A DNA stretch of 64,000 bases from Weissella confusa (GTDB lineage: Bacteria; Bacillota; Bacilli; Lactobacillales; Lactobacillaceae). The DNA is taken from assembly GCF_004766315.1 (NCBI RefSeq), contig NZ_PVSN01000020.1:36708-100707 (forward strand), in the 5' to 3' direction. A program made the translations under genes and the position numbers. The notes under the pieces were generated by a model that ran no database searches, was not told the DNA's origin, and saw only the letters and a list, made by a program, of their open reading frames with translations. This document shows positions 9,808 to 18,669 of the stretch, one piece after another. Numbering within the stretch: position 1 is the stretch's first letter; each line of letters opens with the position of its first letter.

Positions 9808-10461
9808 CTAGAACAACATGCTAAAGATTGAGATGTACATCAAGGTTGCACCACCCAAAACAAACAAGTGCCAGTACACGTGGCTCATTGGGAGTTTGGG
9901 GATGAGGTAAACACCAGCGCCAAGTGTGTAGGTGATACCACCAGCCAACAGTAAGTTGAAGGCGAATGGTGTCAATGAAGCGTGCAAGGCTGGGAAAGCC
10001 AAGATGATTAGCCAACCCATGATGACGTAGATCAAAACTGACAACCATGGCCAGCGTCCAACGAAGAATAGATCGTAAATGATACCGGCGATTGTTAAGA
10101 CGAGGATGGTAATCCAAATTGGCCAGCCGACCTTGCCCGGAAGGAACAGCCACGTGTATGGTGTGTAGCTTCCAAGGATGACAAGATAGATGCCTGAGTG
10201 ATCAAGAAATTGGAAAATCTTACCGGCCTTGGTGAACACCAATGCGTGGAAAAGCGTTGATGCTAACAAGAAGGTGATAATTGAAATGGCGTAAATCCAA
10301 AGGGCAGCCATGGTGAACCAACTGAAGTTAGCGTGCATACTCTCCCAAAGTAGTAGTGTTGCGCCAACGACGGCTGCTAGAACGCCCAAACCGTGGGTCA
10401 CGGCGTTCAATGTTTCATATGTAATTAAGTATTTGCGGTTTTCTTTTGTTAGGATTGGCAT
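9808..10461 (-). CDS. Hemolysin III / PAQR family membrane protein
   Basis: A 217-aa integral membrane protein with about seven hydrophobic segments. Family marks are NAVTHGLG near the N-terminus, STLFHAL near residue 68, the block FLDHSGIYLVILGSYTPY, and MSHVYWHLFVLGG near the C-terminus; the His residues are the conserved probable metal ligands. Despite the name, members in lactic acid bacteria have no proven haemolytic role, and their physiological function is unsettled. The start is preceded by CAGGGGGATT. It diverges from the LysE exporter, and its promoter has a perfect inverted repeat over the -35, suggesting local repression. Confidence 0.9.
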   Translation of the reverse strand: MPILTKENRKYLITYETLNAVTHGLGVLAAVVGATLLLWESMHANFSWFTMAALWIYAISIITFLLASTLFHALVFTKAGKIFQFLDHSGIYLVILGSYTPYTWLFLPGKVGWPIWITILVLTIAGIIYDLFFVGRWPWLSVLIYVIMGWLIILAFPALHASLTPFAFNLLLAGGITYTLGAGVYLIPKLPMSHVYWHLFVLGGATLMYISIFSMLF

Positions 10462-10495
10462 AAGTAAATCCCCCTGATTTCTAATTGATAAGTAT

Positions 10496-10531
10496 AGTAT
10501 AACCCCGACATCTAGTGTTGTAAACTAGATG
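10496..10531 (-). promoter_or_regulatory. Promoter with operator-like palindrome for the hemolysin III family gene
   Basis: On the minus strand, TTTACA (10524-10519) and TATACT (10501-10496) are separated by exactly 17 bases. The inverted repeat CATCTAGT-N7-ACTAGATG (10509-10531, perfect 8-bp arms) covers the -35 and part of the spacer, a layout typical of a repressor site. Confidence 0.65.
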
Positions 10532-10611
10532 AGCTGGATATGCCGGTTTAGGTAGTGTCACGACTGGATTTCTTGTATACTGGATAGCGTTGATAAAGGG
10601 GAGTGGAAGAT

Positions 10612-11232
10612 ATGATGACAGTTTTGAAAGGCATGATGATTGGGTTTGCGTTTATCGCACCAATCGGTATGCAAAATTTATATGTGTTTAACAATGCCAT
10701 GAATAATCGCCTCCGTCGGGCTTTTCTATATGTGTTGTTTGTTTGGTTAGCCGATGCTGCCTTTTCGATGGCGGCATTCTTTGGGATGGGCGCACTAATC
10801 AGCTCGCATGAAACGTTGAAGCTAATTGTCATGCTCCTCGGTGGCTTGCTGGTTGTTTGGATTGGGTATGGCATTCTACGTGGGGCCAACTCAGTGCAAT
10901 TGAACACACAACAAAATGCGATGACGGTGAAGAAGGCTATGATAACAGCGGTGATTGTGTCATGGGCCAATCCACAAGCGCTAATCGATGGATCGCTGAT
11001 GCTTGGTGCATTGCGTGGAACGCTGGCCGACAATCAAGTTTGGCCATTCATCATTGGGGTTATTACCGCCAGCTTTATTTGGTTCAATGGTATTACAATC
11101 ACCATGAATTTGCTGAAAGAACGCTTGCCTAAGCGTGCACTGGTTTGGGTGAATATTGTGTCTGCCTTAATTGTTATCGGGTACGGTTTGTACCTATTGT
11201 ATGAAGCGGTGGGGATGTTATTCTTCCATTAG
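10612..11232 (+). CDS. LysE/ArgO family basic amino acid exporter
   Basis: A 206-aa protein with about six membrane helices. The N-terminal motif IAPIGMQNLYVFNNAM is the LysE/ArgO signature (family form GPQNxxV). SWANPQALIDG in the middle is the second conserved block. Family members export lysine or arginine by proton exchange. ATG 10612 is chosen because AAAGGGGAG ends about ten bases upstream; an in-frame GTG at 10603 would overlap that site. A TATACT -10 lies at 10576-10581. The gene is divergent from the hemolysin III family gene, and the shared intergenic palindrome could control both. Confidence 0.88.
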   Translation: MMTVLKGMMIGFAFIAPIGMQNLYVFNNAMNNRLRRAFLYVLFVWLADAAFSMAAFFGMGALISSHETLKLIVMLLGGLLVVWIGYGILRGANSVQLNTQQNAMTVKKAMITAVIVSWANPQALIDGSLMLGALRGTLADNQVWPFIIGVITASFIWFNGITITMNLLKERLPKRALVWVNIVSALIVIGYGLYLLYEAVGMLFFH

Positions 11233-11279
11233 TCTTTCACCTTGATTTTCAAAGCAAATAACCGTACAATTACGTTTAT

Positions 11280-11519
11280 AGCAATGCACTAAAAAGTAAG
11301 TCAATGAGGATTGTGCAGCGAGTGCGCGGTTGGTGAAAAGCGCATCAAAATTCTTGACTGAAGGTAGTTAGTGGGCCTTGCCGGTGAAATCATAGTAGTC
11401 GGTAACGTGAGAAACGCGTTAAGTTCTAACGAGATGGCGGGAGAAGTCCCGTTAAATCAGGTGGTACCGCGATTAAGTCGCCCTGATCATACAGTTATTG
11501 TATGGTCAGGGCGTTTTTT
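11280..11519 (+). promoter_or_regulatory. T-box leader of valS
   Basis: The leader contains the T-box core AGGTGGTACCGCG (11459-11471), which pairs with the NCCA end of uncharged tRNA. It is followed by a terminator stem (GCCCTGATCATAC / GTATGGTCAGGGC, 11480-11513) and T6. Upstream stem I elements include a GUA/GUU pair of triplets at 11364-11369 as a tentative valine specifier. Uncharged tRNA-Val should favour antitermination and valS expression. Confidence 0.92.
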
Positions 11520-11574
11520 ATTTGCTAGCCACATCGTTACACAGATAGAGATTATGTTATAAGGAGAATTTCAC

Positions 11575-14238
11575 ATGCGCGAAATTGATATGCCTGGAAA
11601 GTATGACGCGTCAGCTGTTGAAGCTGGCCGTTACGACAAGTGGGTACAAGAAAACCGCTTTAAGCCATCAGGAAACGATAAGGCTCGTCCTTACTCAATC
11701 GTTATTCCACCACCAAACGTTACGGGTAAGTTGCACTTGGGTCACGCTTGGGACACGACGTTGCAAGATATGATTATCCGTCAAAAGCGTATGCAAGGAT
11801 TCGACACGTTGTGGTTGCCAGGAATGGACCACGCTGGAATCGCTACGCAAGCTAAGGTTGAACAACGTTTGGCTGAGCAAGGTATTTCACGTTACAACTT
11901 GGGTCGCGAAAAGTTCGTTGACCAAGTTTGGGACTGGAAGAACGAATACGCTGCTACCATCAAGTCACAATGGGGTAAGATGGGACTTTCTTTGGACTAC
12001 TCACGTGAGCGTTTCACGTTGGACGAAGGATTGTCAGAAGCTGTTCGTAAGGTCTTTGTGACGTTGTACGAAAAGGGCTTGATCTACCGTGGTGAGTACA
12101 TCATCAACTGGGATCCTAAGGCTCGTACAGCTTTGTCAGATATCGAAGTTATCCACCAAGACGACGAAGGTGCTTTCTACCACGTTAAGTACCCATTCGT
12201 TGAAGAGGGTGTGACTTACGACGGTAAGGACTACATTGAAATTGCAACGACGCGTCCTGAAACGATGTTCGGCGACGTTGCGGTTGCTGTTCACCCATCA
12301 GACGAACGCTACAAGGACTTGGTTGGTAAGATGGTTCGCGTCCCACTTGTTGGTCGCGAGATTCCTATCATCGCCGACGAATACGTTGACCCAGAGTTTG
12401 GTTCAGGGATGGTTAAGATTACGCCAGCCCACGACCCTAACGACTTTGGTGTTGGTAACCGTCACAACTTGGAGCGTATCAACACGATGAACGAAGATGC
12501 CTCAATGAACGAACGTGCCGGCAAGTATGTTGGTATGGATCGCTTTGATGCACGTAAGGCTATTGTTGATGACTTGCAAGCTGAAGGTTGGATGCTTGAG
12601 ATTGAGCCAATCGTTCACTCAGTTGGTCACTCAGAGCGCACTGGTGTGCCAGTTGAGTCACGTTTGTCAACGCAATGGTTCGTTAAGATGAAGCCATTGG
12701 CTGAGCAAGCTTTGGACATGCAAAAGTCAGACGACCGTGTTGACTTCTACCCACCACGTTTTGAAGATACCTTCACGCGTTGGATGGACAACATCCACGA
12801 CTGGGTTATCTCACGTCAACTATGGTGGGGACACCAAATCCCAGCTTGGTACCACAAGCAAACGGGTGAGATGTACGTTGGTATGGAAGCGCCTGAAGAT
12901 ATCGAAAACTGGGAGCAAGACTCTGACGTTTTGGATACGTGGTTCTCATCAGCTTTGTGGCCATTCTCAACGATGGGTTGGCCTGATGAAGATGCTGAAG
13001 ACTTCAAGCGTTACTTCCCAACGAACACGTTGGTTACGGGATACGACATCATCTTCTTCTGGGTTGCTCGTATGATGTTCCAATCAAAGGAATTCACGGG
13101 TCGTCGTCCATTTAAGAACGTTTTGATTCACGGTTTGATTCGTGACGAACAAGGACGCAAGATGTCAAAGTCATTGGGTAACGGAATTGACCCAATGGAC
13201 GTCATCGAAAAGTACGGTGCTGACGCATTGCGCTGGTTCTTGGCAACTGGTTCAACACCAGGTTTGGACGTTCGTTTCTCATACACGAAGATGGACTCAG
13301 CTTGGAACTTCATCAACAAGATCTGGAACGCCTCACGTTACGTTATCATGAACTTGGATGATGAAACGAAGGCTGAATTGCCTGCTGATTTGTCAGTTTT
13401 GACGTTGGCCGACAAGTGGATTTTGTCACGTTTGAACGAGACGATTGCTTCAGTAACGAAGAACTTCGATAAGTTCGAGTTCGGTGAGGCTGGACGTTCA
13501 TTGTACAACTTCATCTGGAACGACTTCGCTGACTGGTACATCGAAATGACCAAGGAAACGTTGAACGGAAACGATGAAGCTGCCAAGAAGAACGTGCAAG
13601 CTGTTTTGGCTTACGTTTTGGACAACACGTTGCGTTTGCTACACCCAATCATGCCATTCGTAACGGAAGCTATCTGGCAAGAGATGCCGCATGACGGTGA
13701 GTCAATTGTGGTTGCTGCTTACCCAGAAGTGAAGGCTGAGTTGGATAACCCAACGGCCGAAGCTGACTTCCAAAGCTTGACTGACTTGATCAAGGCTGTT
13801 CGTACGATCCGTACGGAAGCAAATGCACCAATGTCAACTGAAATCGACGTTTTGATTAAGACGTCAGATGAGAACTTGGCACGCATCTTTGACGAAAACT
13901 CAGACTACATCAACCGTTTTGTAAAGCCGAAGTCACTTGAAATTTCTGCTGATGTGGCCGCACCAAAGTTGGCCATGACGCAAATCATTTCTGGTGCCGA
14001 AGTTTACGTGCCTTTGGAAGAGTTGATTGACTTGGACGAAGAAATTGCCCGTTTGCAAGGTGACTTGAAGAAGTTTGCTGGTGAAGTTAAGCGTGCTGAA
14101 GGTAAGTTGGGCAACGAGAAGTTCGTGAACAACGCCCCTGAAGCCGTGGTTGCTGAAGAACGCGAGAAGTTGGCTGACTGGCAAGCAAAGTTGGCAGCAA
14201 CTGAATCACGTTTGGAAGAGTTGAAGTCAGCTAAGTAA
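11575..14238 (+). CDS. valS: Valyl-tRNA synthetase
   Basis: An 887-aa class I aminoacyl-tRNA synthetase charging tRNA-Val. The HIGH motif is HLGH at residues 54-57 after PPPNVTGK. The KMSKS loop is at 529-533 in RKMSKSLGN. The editing domain is recognisable ([10 protein letters not shown], then [16 protein letters not shown]). The C-terminus is the Glu/Lys-rich coiled coil typical of ValRS. ATG 11575 follows ATAAGGAGAA at good spacing. Length is normal and no lesion is seen. Expression is controlled by the T-box leader immediately upstream. folC follows after a terminator, the valS-folC order common in Bacillota. Confidence 0.98.
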   Translation: MREIDMPGKYDASAVEAGRYDKWVQENRFKPSGNDKARPYSIVIPPPNVTGKLHLGHAWDTTLQDMIIRQKRMQGFDTLWLPGMDHAGIATQAKVEQRLAEQGISRYNLGREKFVDQVWDWKNEYAATIKSQWGKMGLSLDYSRERFTLDEGLSEAVRKVFVTLYEKGLIYRGEYIINWDPKARTALSDIEVIHQDDEGAFYHVKYPFVEEGVTYDGKDYIEIATTRPETMFGDVAVAVHPSDERYKDLVGKMVRVPLVGREIPIIADEYVDPEFGSGMVKITPAHDPNDFGVGNRHNLERINTMNEDASMNERAGKYVGMDRFDARKAIVDDLQAEGWMLEIEPIVHSVGHSERTGVPVESRLSTQWFVKMKPLAEQALDMQKSDDRVDFYPPRFEDTFTRWMDNIHDWVISRQLWWGHQIPAWYHKQTGEMYVGMEAPEDIENWEQDSDVLDTWFSSALWPFSTMGWPDEDAEDFKRYFPTNTLVTGYDIIFFWVARMMFQSKEFTGRRPFKNVLIHGLIRDEQGRKMSKSLGNGIDPMDVIEKYGADALRWFLATGSTPGLDVRFSYTKMDSAWNFINKIWNASRYVIMNLDDETKAELPADLSVLTLADKWILSRLNETIASVTKNFDKFEFGEAGRSLYNFIWNDFADWYIEMTKETLNGNDEAAKKNVQAVLAYVLDNTLRLLHPIMPFVTEAIWQEMPHDGESIVVAAYPEVKAELDNPTAEADFQSLTDLIKAVRTIRTEANAPMSTEIDVLIKTSDENLARIFDENSDYINRFVKPKSLEISADVAAPKLAMTQIISGAEVYVPLEELIDLDEEIARLQGDLKKFAGEVKRAEGKLGNEKFVNNAPEAVVAEEREKLADWQAKLAATESRLEELKSAK

Positions 14239-14369
14239 TAGTTGCTTTGAAATAAGTTTGTTACGTCGAAAGGCTTGCAGGATGCGAGTTTTTGGAGTAA
14301 TATCTTATATATTGTTAATAACGAATTTAAGCTGTTCGTCGTTACAATGCTAGTTAAATTACACCTGTG

Positions 14370-14409
14370 AAGGCGCTGTCTATTTCGATAGATGGCGCCT
14401 TTACTTTTT
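14370..14409 (+). terminator. Probable terminator after valS
   Basis: The hairpin AAGGCGCTGTCTAT-TTCG-ATAGATGGCGCCTT has one mismatch region and is followed by TACTTTTT. The rest of 14239-14481 shows no gene. Confidence 0.7.
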
Positions 14410-14481
14410 GCACAAAAACCCGCCAGAAGAATGGCGGCGTGATACGATATTGCTAATGAAAAAACGGAAGAAGGCGACATC

Positions 14482-15795
14482 ATGATTGAACTGAACACGG
14501 CAGCGGACGCAATTGCGTATATTCATGGTCGACACAAGTGGAAGAAGACCCCTAGTTTTGATCGCATCAATGCTTTGCTAGACCGTCTGGGCCACCCAGA
14601 ACGTGCGTCTAAGTATGTGCATGTGACGGGAACGAATGGTAAAGGCTCAACTAGCAAGATGATTGCGCAACTGTTGCGTGCGGCTGGCTTGACGGTGGGG
14701 ATGTTTACGTCGCCATTTATTCTGCAATTTAACGAACGTGTGCAAGGTAACGAGGGTAATATTCCAGACGATGTTTTGTTGGATATTATGCGTCGCATTG
14801 CACCGATTACTGAGGCGCTCGATGAAGAGTTGCCACAAGGCGGCCCAACGGAATTTGAGACGCTGACGGCGATGATGTTTGTGTATTTTGCGGAGCACCC
14901 GGTCGATGTTGTCGTTTTGGAAGTTGGTATTGGTGGTACGTGGGATACGACTGAAGTGATTCCAGATAAGCTGGTATCTGTCATTACAACAGTTGGGTTG
15001 GACCACATGCAAGTTTTAGGAAATACGCTTGCCGAAATTGCAACGCAAAAAGCGGGCATCATTGCGCGTCAACGTCCAGTTGTGACTGGCCGATTGCCTG
15101 AAGAAGCGCAACAAGTCGTGACAACGGTGGCCAATGCTTTAGGCGCGCCATTGTACCGTTTAGGTGACGAGTTTGAAGCCAAAATGCTACCAAGCCAAAC
15201 GAGCTGGGGTGAGACGTTTGACTTCACTGGTGTTCATGAGTTTAAGCAGGTGTTTGTGGATTTGATGGGTAATTATCAAATTGATAATGCTGGGGTTGCA
15301 CTTGAAGCTGCAAGCCTAGTAACCAATGAATTGGGTGTGCCGCTAACAGCTGAAATGGTAGCGACGGCCTTGGAAACGGTCGCGTGGCCAGTGCGATTTG
15401 AACGTGTTGCTGAGCAACCGTTGACTATCTTGGATGGTGCCCACAATCAACATGGTGTTGATGCATTGGCTGAAACGTTGCGAACACGTTTTGCGGATAA
15501 GCAAATTCACGTCATTTTTGGGGCGTTGGCTGATAAGAATTACCCGGCAATGTTGCATACGTTGGCAGATTTGCCCAATGTCGATTTGCACGTCACGCAC
15601 TTTCAAAATCCGGGTGCCCGTGTGGCCCTTGATCCAACCGAGGCTGCCCGCCAGGTAACGGGTCATGATGTCACGGTCCACGAATCTTGGCAAGAAGCAT
15701 ATCGCGCAATCGCTGACACAATCGGCTCTGATGATATGATTTTATTCACAGGTTCGTTATATTTTGTTTCAGAAGTGCGCATGGGTTGGGCTTAG
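14482..15795 (+). CDS. folC: Folylpolyglutamate synthase / dihydrofolate synthase
   Basis: A 437-aa Mur-ligase family enzyme that adds glutamate to folates, retaining them in the cell and making them better cofactors. The P-loop is VTGTNGKGSTSKM (about residues 48-60). TSPFILQFNERVQ is the conserved folate-site segment. EVGIGGTWDTTEV matches the family EVGLGGRLDATN block. The C-terminal domain carries ILDGAHNQHG, the family DGAHN motif. ATG 14482 is preceded by GGAAGAAGG. It is a single gene between terminators and is intact, unlike its downstream neighbours. Confidence 0.95.
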   Translation: MIELNTAADAIAYIHGRHKWKKTPSFDRINALLDRLGHPERASKYVHVTGTNGKGSTSKMIAQLLRAAGLTVGMFTSPFILQFNERVQGNEGNIPDDVLLDIMRRIAPITEALDEELPQGGPTEFETLTAMMFVYFAEHPVDVVVLEVGIGGTWDTTEVIPDKLVSVITTVGLDHMQVLGNTLAEIATQKAGIIARQRPVVTGRLPEEAQQVVTTVANALGAPLYRLGDEFEAKMLPSQTSWGETFDFTGVHEFKQVFVDLMGNYQIDNAGVALEAASLVTNELGVPLTAEMVATALETVAWPVRFERVAEQPLTILDGAHNQHGVDALAETLRTRFADKQIHVIFGALADKNYPAMLHTLADLPNVDLHVTHFQNPGARVALDPTEAARQVTGHDVTVHESWQEAYRAIADTIGSDDMILFTGSLYFVSEVRMGWA

Positions 15796-15855
15796 TTTTT
15801 GTAAGCGGGTTTGGTATACTTAGGCTAGACAAAACTATATAAAGAGGATATTGCG

Positions 15856-17807
15856 ATGAACTTTTTCGTTAACGAGGGCCTCGCCGCACAAGGTTCAGGA
15901 ATTGAACACGCACAGGTACAATTGAACACGCACAGGTACAACGTGGTAAGTTGTTTCGTAAGAATGGACAATCATTCAAAATCGTAACGCGTGTATATAA
16001 TCCAAACGGACACCGTGATTTGTTGGCTTGGGGATTGAACGATGCAGAAGTAATCAATATGTATGATTACTACGCGCACACTGAACATGTGCCAGATCAA
16101 ATTTTGACGGCGCAAGATGTTGAATGGGGTGGCCGTCCGGTGGCGATTGTTGAGCCATTGCCAGACACGCCTGATACATACATGGTCTATGAAGACGAAA
16201 ATCGTACCCGTTTCTTGGGGCGTATTCACATTGATTTGCAACATGAATCACGTGTCACGATGGTTGAAGTATTCGAGCACTTTGGTAACTTGTTCCGAGT
16301 AGATTCATATGACTCACGTGGCTTCATTTCACGTCAACAATACATTGACCCAGATGGTACACCAAATACCAACGTCTTTGTTGATCGCAAAGGTCGTCCA
16401 GTGATCGAAGAGTATCTTCGTCGCAAGGCGCCACGCGGTTCAGAAACGTTGGTGATGAACCGTAAGCACATTGATAGTCAAAATCAATTGGCTGAAAACG
16501 CCCAAATGTCAGGTCAAGAATTTGAGGTCAAGCCATTTGAAGCGCCACAATTTGTGAACTATGTGTCAGGATATCGTTTGATTAAGCCAAATGGCATGAC
16601 GTATATCTTCGATTCATTTGATGAATTGACGGCGGAATTTGTTAATGATTTGAATAACGATTTCTTCTCAGAGGATAAGCCAAATATCTTCATCATGGAT
16701 CGTACGACGGCTGCTTATGAAGGTTTGTTGAAGTTGGATCGTCCAGCTTACATTGGCTTCCACTTGCACAATTTGCATGCATCAGACACGCGTGACGTCA
16801 TGACGACTGATGAGAATAACAACTACGAGTTTGACTTCATGCACATCAATGATTACCAAGCGGTTATTTCAGCGATGCCACGTCAAACGGCTGATGTGGT
16901 GGCGCGTTATGCACCAAAGGCCACGCCGTTCACGATTCCTGTTGGTGTTGTGCCAGCTGAAATTCGTGATGCCGAGCGTGTGCCAATGGCTGATCGTCAA
17001 CCAAATTCAGTATTGATGATTGTTCGTCGCGCACCTGATAAGCGTCCCGCAGCCGTTGCTGAAGCATTGATGATTGCAAACCAAAAGCAACCTGGTTTGA
17101 ATGCGCACCTTGATGTCTACGGATACTTTGATAACACGGGTAACAACAAGACGAACAAGGACTTGTTGCGTTTGTTTGATAAGTACGGACTAGAAAAGCC
17201 AACTATGTACGATGAAAAGGGTGCTGAGACGACGGATTTGAATCAAGTACGTCGTTTGGAGTCACCGGTTGTAACGTTGCATGATTATGTAACTGACCGT
17301 GACGAGTTGTACGCTATCCACCGTTCACACCAGGTTTATGGTTTGGCTTCAATGATGGAAGGGTTCAACATTTCAATGATGGAAGCGATGGCGAATGGTA
17401 TGCCTGGTGTTTCAACGAATGTGAACTATGGTCCTAACGATTTGATTATCGACGGCGAGAATGGTTACCTAACCAAGTGGGCACCAGAAGGCCAAGAAGA
17501 TCAATTCGTAACGGAAATGGCTGACCGCTTCCTTGAGTTATTTAATGACCCTGAAAAGTTGCAAGCCTTCTCTGATGCCGCCTACGACCACAGTGATCGC
17601 TACTATGAAGAAGCGGTTTGGCAAGCTTGGCAAGGTTTGCTAGCTGATGCGGACAAGCGCTGGCCAGCAATGGCAGAACAAGCGCACGCCCTTTCAAACG
17701 TTGGTGTTGGTCTTGTCGGAACAACGATGACAGCCTACACGCTTGGTAATCGCAGTGATGAAGTGACGGTTAACGGCATTTCAGGCGACAAGTATTTGGC
17801 AGACTAA
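15856..17807 (+). pseudogene. GtfA-like protein O-glycosyltransferase, disrupted by 20-bp duplication
   Basis: A GT4-family enzyme of the GtfA/TagE type. It has an N-terminal extended beta-sheet domain (repaired start MNFFVNEGLAAQGSGIEHAQ) and a GT-B catalytic half with MMEGFNISMMEAMANG, the retaining E-x7-E motif, about 100 residues from the end. The first 15 codons after ATG 15856 are followed by two exact copies of a 20-base unit (15901-15920, 15921-15940). The extra copy shifts the frame and leads to an early TAA. Removing one copy gives a perfect 643-aa gene. GtfA homologues pair with a GtfB partner to put GlcNAc on Ser/Thr of adhesins. A weak TTG start at 15951 could yield a shortened protein, but it lacks the conserved N-terminus. 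The duplication could revert by slippage. Confidence 0.85.
15901..15940 (+). repeat. Exact 20-bp tandem duplication inside the gtfA-like gene
   Basis: The unit ATTGAACACGCACAGGTACA occurs twice head to tail. Since 20 is not a multiple of three, it flips the reading frame, and loss of one unit restores it. Confidence 0.98.
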
Positions 17808-17822
17808 TAAGGAGTGAAACTC

Positions 17823-18522
17823 ATGAATTTATATTTGGATAACTCTAACTTGCCAACGCTTGACCCTAATATTGCTGCGCAAGTTAAGGCAGATCGCGAA
17901 AATGGTGTTGATGCAAAGCAAGTCGTCCGTGGCTACTACCCTGATCAACACATGCACTTGGGAAACCACGGTTTGACGGATGATGCCTTGCTTAACATGT
18001 ACGATGTCTTCCAAAAGGCAACGGATGTTGAGGCGAAGACGGTGCACTACCGTCACAACCCGCAAATCGACAAGGCCCGTTACCACTTGGATGGGTTGGA
18101 CTGGGGGATGGCACAAGCCCGTCGCTTCGGTACAACGTATGGTCGCAATGTCATTGATATTGATTTGTTCCCAGGTAACCCTGGCGGTACGACGTCAATG
18201 TTGCACTACATCGATTGCGGTGATAACACGGCCGTCACAGATATATGGGATTGGCGTGGCTTTAAGTCAGCAACGCGTTACTACCAAACGACAGGCAATG
18301 TTTCGAACATCATTTTCTACACCAACTGGTGACATCGCAGCCCGTGCGTCATTTATGTGGCAACATCTAGAAGGCAAGCCAAACAATGAGTGGCCATTGG
18401 TGCAAACATCATTGGAAGTGTTGGATTATGACGGCGAGCACTTGTGGTTTGAGAGCGAAATGCATGCCTGGGAGTATTTCGTGCAACACGAGCAACAAAA
18501 GCGAAACGCAGCGTTGCGTTAA
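17823..18522 (+). pseudogene. GtfB-like glycosyltransferase partner, N-domain only, frameshifted
   Basis: ATG 17823 follows TAAGGAG, 15 bases after the GtfA-like gene. The protein (MNLYLDNSNLPTLDP) resembles only the N-terminal half of its neighbour: LLNMYDVFQ matches VINMYDYY, and DIWDWRGFKSATRYY matches DSYDSRGFISRQQY. No GT-B catalytic half follows. This suits a chaperone-like GtfB role rather than catalysis, although known GtfB proteins are longer. A net one-base insertion near 18327 ends the first frame at TGA 18330-18332; the other frame continues as PTGDIAARASF to 18522. Removing one base gives a 232-aa protein. Both members of the pair are thus broken in this sequence. Confidence 0.7.
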
Positions 18523-18539
18523 TAACTAACATTTAAGAG

Positions 18540-18573
18540 AGCATCCAACATTTTGCTGTTGGGTGCTTTTTAA
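18540..18573 (+). terminator. Intrinsic terminator of the glycosyltransferase pair
   Basis: The stem AGCATCCAAC / GTTGGGTGCT (one G-U) with loop ATTTTGCT is followed by TTTTTAA. Confidence 0.85.
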
Positions 18574-18669
18574 TTTCCACATGCGACAAACTTGCACTTT
18601 CTGTTACACTAGTAAATGAGATTTAGGCAATGCCTTGGACGCAGGGTATTGAGACGGAGAAGAATAATC

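Noticed and set aside
10509..10531. Cop box for copper control
   Set aside because: The palindrome contains TTTACA and TGTAAA parts but not TACA-N2-TGTA, and no copper gene is nearby.
11371..11562. Small gene upstream of valS
   Set aside because: It lies wholly within the T-box leader and its terminator.
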